Assembly: GCA_905215935.1 (NCBI GenBank)
Contig: CAJMRY010000001.1
Location: 124,001 to 188,000 of the forward strand
Direction of reading: 5' to 3'
DNA from: an uncultured bacterium
Lineage (GTDB): Bacteria; Bacillota; Clostridia; TANB77; CAG-508
DNA length: 64,000 nt
The position numbers were made by a program, and so were the translations under genes. The notes under the pieces were generated by a model, which was not told the origin of the DNA, searched no databases, and saw only the letters and a program-made list of their open reading frames with translations. This document shows positions 56,900 through 64,000 of the stretch, piece after piece. The stretch's first letter is position 1, and each line of letters starts with the position of its first letter.

Positions 56900-58266
56900 T
56901 TTTTACTCTCCTTTTCTCTAAGTGGACATTCATACTTCATTGTTGCCGAAGACTCTCTTATTTCTCTGCACCTTGGTGAATTCCAGATTTTCTTCCATGG
57001 TTGCTCCAAAATATTACCTAAGGAATCATCAGAAAGCCAACTTTGACAAGGCACAACACTTCCATCTGGAGCTATAGCCATATTGCTAAGACATGCACCA
57101 CATGCTGGTATTGATAAACCAAGTTTTGACAGCTTGTCCTCTGAAACCCATCCTGGAGATGTAAAACTAATCTCCATATGTTGCTCTTCACAATATTTAG
57201 TAGCTTCCTCTAATATGGAATATAACTGTTCTTCACTCAATTGAGTGGATTTAGAGTCATTATTACAAGCATTACCTGTTACAATTAACCCAGAACATGA
57301 AACATATTTAATCCCTATCATGTTCAACAACTTTAGTGTGCGAACATAATTGGAATTTATTTTGCATAATGGGGTATTAATGCTAACATTTAAACCTGCC
57401 TTGACTGCATTCTTTATTCCCTTTAAAGTATGCCAATAGTTGTTTGCTCCTACCAGTTTGTTATGCTCATCTTCTGTTGCAGAGTAAAATGTAATTTGAA
57501 CACTATCCAAATTAGAATTGTAAAGTTTTTCACAATACTCCTCAGTTAATTTTACTCCATTTGTATTAAGACGGGTTACAAACCATTCTGAATATTTGAT
57601 AAGATCAAATATATCAGATCTCATTGTTGGTTCTCCTCCAGTGAATGTTATTTGCGGAATACCAATCTTTCTACAACGATCAATAATCTGCTTCCATTCA
57701 TCAGTAGAGAGTTCTTTGACCTCTGATTGCGGTTGCCCTGCTGCATAACAGTGCAAACACTTCTGATTACAATTCCAATGACCATCTCTAGCCATGGAAC
57801 TAACCATCAGATCCATTCGATGCGGTGCTCTCATTAAAGGTGCATATTCGCCAATTGTGATATATCCAATGTCTTCACTTGGTTCTTTGCCATAAGCAAT
57901 AGCACAAAGTGTATCCACAATCCTCCATAAATCCTTCCTGAATTGCTCTATATCAGTTTTGAAATAGATGTTCTTCACAGATTTGAGAGTTCTGCGCACA
58001 ATTCCTTCTAAATCGTCATGAGTAATTTCATTACCTTCATATCGATTTACTTCCTCGATAAATGAATTTAATAATATTGCCCACGACATATTCACTGGAA
58101 TAATGTCCTTACCATTGATTATTGCAACACTTGGTGCTTGCCCCCTTAATTTGAACTTGGGCGGTATGAGATGTATTCTCACAGCTCCTGGTCCATACGG
58201 ATTCAAGGTTGTATGAGCTACACCTTGCATTTTTACCATCCGATAAAAAACTTCTTTGATTGTCAT
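56896..58266 (-). CDS. Radical SAM enzyme with SPASM-like C-terminus (CGG used as Arg)
   Basis: A radical SAM protein of 456 residues from the ATG at 58266 (GGAGG eight bases upstream). The CxxxCxxC cluster is 'CNQKCLHCYAAG' (about 162-170), with 'QITFTGGEPTMRSDIFDLI' after it. The C-terminus has a SPASM-like Cys set ('CGACLSNMAIAPDGSVVPCQ', later 'CREIRES', 'YECPL'). It overlaps the Cys-rich protein gene, its likely substrate. Codon 9 is CGG (58242-58240) read as Arg in 'VFYRMVKMQG' without a frameshift. The GC content is visibly higher than in flanking genes. Confidence 0.8.
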   Translation of the reverse strand: MTIKEVFYRMVKMQGVAHTTLNPYGPGAVRIHLIPPKFKLRGQAPSVAIINGKDIIPVNMSWAILLNSFIEEVNRYEGNEITHDDLEGIVRRTLKSVKNIYFKTDIEQFRKDLWRIVDTLCAIAYGKEPSEDIGYITIGEYAPLMRAPHRMDLMVSSMARDGHWNCNQKCLHCYAAGQPQSEVKELSTDEWKQIIDRCRKIGIPQITFTGGEPTMRSDIFDLIKYSEWFVTRLNTNGVKLTEEYCEKLYNSNLDSVQITFYSATEDEHNKLVGANNYWHTLKGIKNAVKAGLNVSINTPLCKINSNYVRTLKLLNMIGIKYVSCSGLIVTGNACNNDSKSTQLSEEQLYSILEEATKYCEEQHMEISFTSPGWVSEDKLSKLGLSIPACGACLSNMAIAPDGSVVPCQSWLSDDSLGNILEQPWKKIWNSPRCREIRESSATMKYECPLREKESKK

Positions 58267-58609
58267 AAAAAAACCTCCATAAATTAAAGTTATCAACAAA
58301 ATTTCTTAGGTTATCTTTAGCAAATATTACAATATCTACTTACAAACCTATATGAAATTTGAAGTATAAAAATTATATCATGTTTTATGTCAATATGCAA
58401 TGACTCTTGTAATACTTTCTGTAATACTATTTCTAGTTTTATATCTTTATAGAAACATATTAACTACTATTAAAAACATTTTTAGAGTTAAATATATTTC
58501 TACTCATATTTTAATAGTTCTATCTATTCTATATTTTTTATAAACTAGATAATAAAAAAACTTAATTCACCTAGTAAAAAGATTTAATACTTTTAATCTT
58601 TCTATAATC

Positions 58610-58638
58610 TTGCACTTATAGTTAATCTATTATAAAAT
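58610..58638 (+). promoter_or_regulatory. Possible sigma-A promoter of the 58696 gene
   Basis: TTGCAC at 58610-58615, 17 bases, TAAAAT at 58633-58638. The rest of the 58300-58680 gap is AT-rich with no gene. Confidence 0.45.
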
Positions 58639-58695
58639 ATTTGCGTAATTACTATTGTATAATTACTTTTTCAATCATTTTAAGGAGTGTGTTTT

Positions 58696-59358
58696 ATGGA
58701 CAATAGCATTTTAAAATTCTTAGGTCGTAGTGCCAGTTTTGGTCTACACAATAACTCTGCATATATTGAAAATCACAACAGATTAATATTAATTGATTGT
58801 GGTTTAACAGTTTACAGTGCAGTTAAAGAAAAGTTCGATCTATCTAAATACGAAAAAATAGACATAATAATTACCCATCTACATCCTGACCATGCAGGTT
58901 CTCTTGGTCAATTACTTGTTTATTTAGGTTATATTCTTCATAAAAAAGCTAATGTTGTATGTAATTGTAAAAACATCATAACTTATTTAGATACAATAGG
59001 AATTGACCATGAGTTATATACTCTAAATCCAATTCCAGAAGTTACATTCATCAAAACAACTCATGTTTCACAACTTGATTCTTATGGGTTTAAAATGAAT
59101 ATAAATAATCATTCTCTTATTTATACTGGAGACACTTCTACTTTAGAGCCTTTTGAGAACTATATACCAGGAACTGATGAATTATATGTTGATGTATCCA
59201 AATCTGGAGGTGTGCACCTAAAAATTGATGATATCTTAAATAAATTGCTTTCTATTCAAACATTAGGTACCAAAGTATATCTTATGCACCTAGACGACGA
59301 AAATTATATTTCAGATATTGTAAATGGTCTAATTGACTTTGCTCAAATTGATAGTTAA
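58696..59358 (+). CDS. Metallo-beta-lactamase fold hydrolase
   Basis: A 220-residue MBL-fold protein with the metal motif 'IIITHLHPDHAGSL' (about 55-68) and later His/Asp ligands in 'TTHVSQLD', 'YTGDTSTLEP' and 'YLMHLDDEN'. It resembles RNase Z-like or other small hydrolases; substrate unknown. The ATG at 58696 is preceded by TAAGGAG. It is monocistronic, followed by a hairpin at 59360-59410. Confidence 0.85.
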   Translation: MDNSILKFLGRSASFGLHNNSAYIENHNRLILIDCGLTVYSAVKEKFDLSKYEKIDIIITHLHPDHAGSLGQLLVYLGYILHKKANVVCNCKNIITYLDTIGIDHELYTLNPIPEVTFIKTTHVSQLDSYGFKMNINNHSLIYTGDTSTLEPFENYIPGTDELYVDVSKSGGVHLKIDDILNKLLSIQTLGTKVYLMHLDDENYISDIVNGLIDFAQIDS

Positions 59359-59359
59359 A

Positions 59360-59410
59360 TATAATAAACTGATTAATGAATCTTTATGTATCTTTAATCA
59401 GTTCATTATA
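59360..59410 (+). terminator. Hairpin after the MBL gene
   Basis: TATAATAAACTGATTAA pairs with TTAATCAGTTCATTATA with one mismatch. T-tract is weak, so termination efficiency is uncertain. Confidence 0.55.
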
Positions 59411-59466
59411 TTTAACTACATTTTCTATTTGTTACAATTGATACTCTATTTAAAAGTATATAACTA

Positions 59467-59632
59467 GCATCACTAATAGCTAATATATTTATAAATTTAA
59501 ACCAATCGCCGATGGTACACACTTAGCTAATGTCTCTCAAACAACCTGCGTGATATAAAACTTGTTCTTGGCAATTACTGACACGCTTCAAGATTGGTTT
59601 AAATTTATAAATATATTAGCTATTAGTGATGC
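59467..59632. repeat. 41-bp perfect inverted repeat with 84-nt spacer
   Basis: The arm at 59467-59507 (GCATCACTAATAGCTAATAT... to ACCAATC) is exactly repeated in reverse at 59592-59632. The 84-base spacer is richer in GC than the flanks and contains a smaller GCGT/ACGC stem. No open frame or transposase. It lies in the otherwise empty 59411-59824 gap. Identity unknown: MITE-like element, non-coding RNA or recombination target. Confidence 0.85.
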
Positions 59633-59824
59633 GGTAACATTGTTACAAAATTAAAAATAACCTGTAAATTGTAACCTTTAATCTTAACTATAGTAAAATT
59701 TTATAAAAAAACATTAACATTTCGTTATACACTTCAAGTAAATTTTATACAAATATCAATTATTTTTAGATTTAATCATATTTTATACATGTACGAAAAT
59801 ACTATTGAATTTAATATATTTCTA

Positions 59825-60772
59825 CTATTCCCTCTTTTTTAAATTTGAAATTATATCATCCCTCATTTTAATAGTTGCTTCCCTTGTACATTTTTTATAT
59901 TCTTCTGCACTACATACATCAGATTCAAATTGTTTTTTATATGCATATATAATTCCTCTAGATGAGTTTATTAAAGCTCCTAATCCATCTTCATTAAAAC
60001 AATTCATTACATCTTTTGCTGTTCCTCCTTGTGCTCCATATCCAGGAACTAAAAAAATACTATTACTCATTATTTTTCTTAAATTTAATGCTTCTTCTGG
60101 GAAAGTAGCTCCAACTACTGCTCCTATAGGAGAATATCCTGTTTCTCCAGCCAAACTATCTGCTTCCTTTTTTACAAAACTTGCTACACTTTCATATATT
60201 GTTTTTCCATTAGAATCTTGCTTATCTTGTATATCTGCACTTGATGGATTTGATGTTTTTACTAATACAAAAATTCCTTTATCATTCTTTTTACATTCTT
60301 CTATAAATGGAATTATACTATCAAGTCCTAGGTATGGAGAAACAGTTAAAAAGTCAACTCCAAACGATTCTGCGAAGTTTCCATTTCCTATATCAACTTT
60401 TCCTAAATGTCCTGTAGCATATGCCTTAGCAGTATTTCCTATATCATTTCTTTTTGCATCTTCTATAACAAACAATCCTTTTGATTTTGCATATTTTACA
60501 GTTTCGTTAAAAGCTTTTATTCCATATTCTCCATACATTTCATAGAAAGCCATTTGAGGCTTTACTGCTGGAACCAAGTCTTTAATGCTATCTATTATAT
60601 CTTTGTTAAAATTTACTATAATATTTGATATCTCTTGAAACTTATTTTCTGACTTTTCTAAATTTGCTTTATAGCACTCTGGTATTTCAGATAATACAGG
60701 GTCTAGCCCTACTACTATCGGGCTTCCTAATTCAATTATTTTTTCATTTAATCTATCTACTATATTTTTCAT
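59825..60772 (-). CDS. pyrF: Orotidine 5'-phosphate decarboxylase, bacterial subfamily 2
   Basis: OMP decarboxylase makes UMP in the last step of pyrimidine synthesis. The catalytic lysine motif is 'FVIEDAKRNDIGNTAKAY' (about 95-112). 'VGLDPVLSEIPECY', 'VKPQMAFYEMYGEYGI' and 'PGYGAQGGTAKDVMNC' are typical of the longer (about 310 residue) bacterial subfamily. It is 315 residues, with GGAGAATAG upstream of the ATG at 60772. Confidence 0.93.
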   Translation of the reverse strand: MKNIVDRLNEKIIELGSPIVVGLDPVLSEIPECYKANLEKSENKFQEISNIIVNFNKDIIDSIKDLVPAVKPQMAFYEMYGEYGIKAFNETVKYAKSKGLFVIEDAKRNDIGNTAKAYATGHLGKVDIGNGNFAESFGVDFLTVSPYLGLDSIIPFIEECKKNDKGIFVLVKTSNPSSADIQDKQDSNGKTIYESVASFVKKEADSLAGETGYSPIGAVVGATFPEEALNLRKIMSNSIFLVPGYGAQGGTAKDVMNCFNEDGLGALINSSRGIIYAYKKQFESDVCSAEEYKKCTREATIKMRDDIISNLKKRE

Positions 60773-60818
60773 TCTCTATTCTCCTATCTCTATAAACTAA
60801 ATATGATTACTCATAACC

Positions 60819-61583
60819 TTATACATTCATTTCATCAAAATAATTTTTATTTTGCTCATTAAACATTATTTGTTTTTTATCTTTACAAACTTTTGCAATA
60901 TCTAGTAAAAATTTTTTATATGCACTTTTATCCTTTTTCTCTAAAATTTCTTGCATAATAGCTTCTTCTTCATTACTTTTATCTTCACTTCCATAATATG
61001 TAGCAATTATTTCTTTCTTATTAAATACACATATATCTTTATATACTATATTATATAGCCTCATAAAATCTACTACATAATTAAATAATTGTTTTTCTGT
61101 CATATCATCAAACATATTTTTTCCCATTTTTTGACTTATTTTATGTTCTGAAAACATTTCATCAGCTATAAAATATTTTGTTTCTGGAATAGGAATATCA
61201 TTTTCTTCGAAACAACCTCCTAATTTCTTAGCTTGTCTTTTTATTCTCATAAGTTCTATTGTTTTTCTCTTTTCGGGAATATATGGTGGGTATAACATTT
61301 CCTCTTTTTTTATAAAAGCTTCAAAATCAATTGATATAGCATATTTTTCTTTTAGTAAGTTTATAATTCTACTAGAAATACTTTCAATTTCTTCTATATT
61401 ACATGTATTTTTTACTATAACAGATACATCTAAATCGCTCTTGCCTGGTACATAATTCCCATCAGCTAAAGACCCTACTAAATAAACACCTGATATCCCC
61501 AAATGTTGATATTCCATTAATAAATCGTTATATTGTTTCATAATTTGTAATGCTTTTTCTTTACTAAGTAAACTTTCCAACAT
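60819..61583 (-). CDS. MNT-type nucleotidyltransferase domain protein
   Basis: A 254-residue protein with the Pol-beta-like nucleotidyltransferase signature: 'GVYLVGSLADGNYVPGKSDL' followed by 'DVSVIV' (GS-x10-DxD). A helical C-terminal domain follows. Such enzymes modify antibiotics or proteins; substrate not evident. The ATG at 61583 overlaps the stop of the radical SAM gene (TGATG), so translation is coupled. Confidence 0.75.
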   Translation of the reverse strand: MLESLLSKEKALQIMKQYNDLLMEYQHLGISGVYLVGSLADGNYVPGKSDLDVSVIVKNTCNIEEIESISSRIINLLKEKYAISIDFEAFIKKEEMLYPPYIPEKRKTIELMRIKRQAKKLGGCFEENDIPIPETKYFIADEMFSEHKISQKMGKNMFDDMTEKQLFNYVVDFMRLYNIVYKDICVFNKKEIIATYYGSEDKSNEEEAIMQEILEKKDKSAYKKFLLDIAKVCKDKKQIMFNEQNKNYFDEMNV

Positions 61584-62909
61584 CACTTCAACTCCTCTAT
61601 TTTTTTATTCCCCCCTGTTTTGGCTAATAACATAACCACATTATTAATATGATTATTACTAAAATTACACTTTACCTTATTTTTAAATATCCTATTTGCC
61701 ACACATTTGCCACCTAAACATCTTGCTGAATTTGAACAATTATTACATTCTTTCACATTGCTATAATTATTTATCCATAGAGATAACTTTGACTCATCAA
61801 TAATCATATTTCCATCATTATCAAAGTATCCTACTTTATTTTCATCTCTATCAAAATACACTAAACATTTATATATAGTACCATCTGGTCCAAGTACAAA
61901 ATTATTTCTTTTTCCTGCTCTACATATCCCATTTGAAAGATGATCAAAATAAGATTCGTAATTTAATTTATAAGCACTATTAATTAATTTCTCAAACATC
62001 TTATTTGCATTATCAATTTTTAATTTTTTTATTTCTTTATCATTTGTTCCTTCTAATTTATCAACTGTTTTAAATTTAAAAGTAAACCTATCGTCTCTTC
62101 CAAAATCGTTATATAAAAATTCTATGTATTCATCTAAATTTTGTAATGAATTTTGCGAAATATTTGTTCTTATTATTATTCTATATTTTAAATCTTCAGT
62201 ATTTTCTCTTATTTTGTTTAGATTATTCATAATTTTTTCAAACGTACCGCTTCCATCTCTTAATACTCTTTGACTATCATGAACTTCCTTTGTTCCATCA
62301 ACTGTTATTTTAAATTGATTAACTCCGCAAATTCACTAATTTTTTAAATGTTGTAATATTTAGAAGATATGCATTTGTTAACATTTCTGAAGAAAACTTT
62401 CTATTCTGATTTTTACATATCTTTCTTACATTTTTGCAAATTTTTTCAACTACATCCATGGCTAGAAGTGGCTCTCCTCCAAACCATCTTAAATGTACTC
62501 CTGAATATTTATGAATATTACTTTCTATATATTTTATGAATGAATTAACTAACTCATCAGACATTTTCCCTTGCTCGAATTTCTCATAACAATATTTACA
62601 TCTAAAGTTACATTGACCTGTTGTTAACATAGTAAAAACCAACTTGTTATCCATTACAAAATCATTTATGTGTAACTTTCTTTTTAATTCTTCATCTTCA
62701 CTTTCTTTAACTAAAAAACCGTCATCTATAAGTTTTTTATATTTTTTGCTATTTTCAATATTAAATGATTCATCTTTATGTTTTATAATTACATCAAATA
62801 TATCTAATTTTTTTGATATTTTTATAATCTTATAGGAATACGAATTAAAAATATATTCATATTCTCCTATATCAATATATGTATTATATTTAGAAAATTT
62901 ATATTTCAT
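61583..62909 (-). CDS. Radical SAM/SPASM peptide maturase (one CGGN site)
   Basis: The joined protein is 441 residues. An N-terminal PqqD-like/RRE-like region (about 1-95) precedes the radical SAM cluster 'CNFRCKYCYEKFEQG' and 'LRWFGGEPLLAMDVVE'. The C-terminus has a SPASM domain ('GICRAGKRNNFVLGPDG', 'YKCLVYFD', 'CNNCSNSARCLGGKC'). The zero frame stops after CGG at 62327-62325; reading CGGA as glycine joins 'KKLVNLGVNQFKITVDGTKE', a conserved strand. Gene order with the nucleotidyltransferase suggests a modification system; no precursor peptide was found nearby. Confidence 0.8.
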
Positions 62910-62925
62910 AAAAGTATCTCTCCTA

Positions 62926-63534
62926 CTAGTTTAATTTTTGCCTTATAACATCTATTACTCCTTCTGTTACATTGTTTATATCTTGATTACCATCAATTAC
63001 AAAATACTCCTTTGATTTTCCAAACAATTGTGTTTCAAATACATCACACACCTTTCCTAGAAAATCTATATCCTTTTCCTCTTTTTTTGCACTCGCTCCA
63101 TCTCTTTTTAAAATTCTTTCATATGCAGTTTTTGGATCTATCTTTATATAAAATGTTATATCTGGTTCTAATGCATATCTATTTATTTCTTTTAGCCATT
63201 CTATATCTTTTATTCCTCTTGTATAAAAATATGCATATGCAGAAAAAACATATCTATCTGTTATTACAACATAACCTTCATTGATTTTTGGTATTATTTC
63301 TTCATATATATGTCTTAGCCTGTCTGCTGCAGAAAATAAAGCTAATTCTTTAATTATATTTTCGTCTTCTATTTCTCCATTTAAAAACATTCTAACTCTC
63401 TTATCTTGTCTATACCAATTACTTGGTTGTTTAGTTATAAATACTTTTTTCCCTTGTTTTTTTAAATACTCTTCAATATTTTTTATTTGTGTAGTTTTGC
63501 CTGCTCCATCTATACCACATACTGCTATTAACAT
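62926..63534 (-). CDS. tmk: Thymidylate kinase
   Basis: Tmk phosphorylates dTMP. It has the P-loop 'CGIDGAGKTTQIKNI', the 'DRYVFSAYAYFYTRG' motif and a C-terminal 'FVIDGNQDINNVTEGVIDVI'. Length (202) is normal. The ATG overlaps the end of the upstream OMP decarboxylase-like gene by seven bases (ATGTTAA), so the two pyrimidine enzymes are translationally coupled. Confidence 0.95.
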   Translation of the reverse strand: MLIAVCGIDGAGKTTQIKNIEEYLKKQGKKVFITKQPSNWYRQDKRVRMFLNGEIEDENIIKELALFSAADRLRHIYEEIIPKINEGYVVITDRYVFSAYAYFYTRGIKDIEWLKEINRYALEPDITFYIKIDPKTAYERILKRDGASAKKEEKDIDFLGKVCDVFETQLFGKSKEYFVIDGNQDINNVTEGVIDVIRQKLN

Positions 63535-64000
63535 CTTACTTCCTCCTTACGTTTTAATATATTATTTAAGATATATTCTCTTGGTTTTTCTGCTTTGTAT
63601 ATTGCTCTGCCTATTATTGGAAAGTCTCCTCCCGCTTCAAGTACATCATCATATTTTCCGTCCCTGAGCCCCTACTCCACAACATACAATCTTACATTTG
63701 TCTTGAACAATCTTTTTAACCTCTCTAATTCTATCTGGTCTATTTCCAGGTGCTTGTACAGCTTGACATCCATATTGGACTGCTAACTCTACTAATGAAT
63801 CTGCAATCCCTTGAGTATATACTAAGCCTCCTGGATGAGTAAATTCAGTCTGCACTACTAATGATATCTTGTCATCTGCTGTATTCATTGCTTCTTCTAA
63901 TCCATCTGGTCCAACTATTCCATGTATCATTATTGCATCTCCTCCAGCATCAGAAGCTATTTTTATTATTCTATTATTTGTTACTGGTACATCTGCTATT
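63528..64000 (-). CDS. Archaeal-type orotidine 5'-phosphate decarboxylase-like protein, C-terminal part (one CGGN site)
   Basis: The gene enters from the right edge. 'IADVPVTNNRIIKIASDAGG', 'HPGGLVYTQG', 'APGNRPDRIREVKKI' and 'GVGAQGGKYDDVLEAGGDF' match the short OMP decarboxylase family known from archaea (compare 'VADIPNTN' and 'GIGAQGGK'). The zero frame stops after CGG at 63660-63658; CGGA as glycine gives the GAQGG motif and continues 'IIGRAIYKAEKPREYILNN' to the stop at 63528. A hexulose-phosphate synthase relative cannot be excluded. It is distinct from the pyrF at 59825. Confidence 0.75.

Noticed and set aside
58233..58266. Moving the islet radical SAM start to the internal ATG after the CGG, which would remove one exception to the CGG rule
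   Set aside because: The ATG at 58266 has a GGAGG site at ideal spacing and the internal one has none, so the exception was kept as real.
1..64000. Random sequencing or assembly indels as the cause of the broken genes
   Set aside because: Random indels would fall in any codon, phase and base, and mostly in homopolymers. All 20 breaks are the same type (+1), at the same triplet and phase, on both strands, and all sit on glycine positions, while thousands of other GG dinucleotides are unaffected. Still, read-level checking is advisable.
1..64000. rRNA, tRNA and CRISPR elements
   Set aside because: I looked for conserved rRNA segments, cloverleaf genes with GTTCRAATC-like arms and regularly spaced direct repeats and saw none. 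In particular, no candidate CGGN-reading glycine tRNA is in the window.

Overview
This AT-rich window carries strong AGGAGG-type ribosome binding sites, a T-box, and the sporulation genes spoVG, spoIVB, spoVAC, spoVAD and spoVAEb. It therefore comes from a low-GC, endospore-forming member of the Firmicutes, most likely an uncultured clostridium. No rRNA gene, tRNA gene, CRISPR array or complete transposon was seen.

Layout. 1-0.6 kb: start of a recD2-type helicase. 0.8-1.2 kb: small orphan gene. 1.7-18.4 kb: the S10-spc-alpha ribosomal superoperon on the minus strand (rpsJ to rplQ with secY, adk, map, infA, rpmJ, rpoA), behind a consensus promoter and a leader of about 240 nt; rpmD (L30) is missing. 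18.5-23.1 kb: spoVG, murC, an orphan, a transglutaminase-like protein and MgtC. 23.4-36.6 kb: spoIVB followed by a Tad/Flp-pilus-like locus (CpaB-like, two ParA-like, CpaF, TadB, TadC and a series of small pilin-like proteins). 36.8-44.8 kb: truA, cdaA, pheST behind a T-box, and an Asn-rich membrane protein. 44.9-53.1 kb: nfeD plus an SPFH protein, a DUF218-like protein, copA/copZ, a thioesterase, rarA and ruvA. 53.2-55.5 kb: a sigma-G-type promoter driving a dodecin gene and spoVAC-AD-AEb. 55.6-58.3 kb: a compositionally different islet with a radical SAM enzyme and a Cys-rich-tailed protein. 58.7-64 kb: a metallo-beta-lactamase fold protein, a 41-bp perfect inverted repeat, two different OMP decarboxylase-type genes, a SPASM radical SAM enzyme, a nucleotidyltransferase and tmk.

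Main observation. Sixteen genes, including essential secY and pheT, are broken by +1 frameshifts, and all 20 breaks sit exactly on an in-frame CGG triplet. In every case, reading the four bases CGGN as a single glycine restores the family reading frame, often at an invariant glycine (for example the Walker A GKT glycine of RarA). A 21st CGG, near the end of cdaA, is compatible with the same reading. By eye I find no in-frame CGG read as arginine in any other native gene. The only three exceptions lie one each in the three genes of the 55.6-58.3 kb islet, which looks foreign. Random sequencing indels would not choose one codon and one phase. The pattern suggests that CGG is no longer an arginine triplet here and that CGGN is decoded as a glycine quadruplet (or C is skipped before GGN), perhaps by an expanded-anticodon glycine tRNA that is not in this window. 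Gene coordinates below span these sites as single genes.
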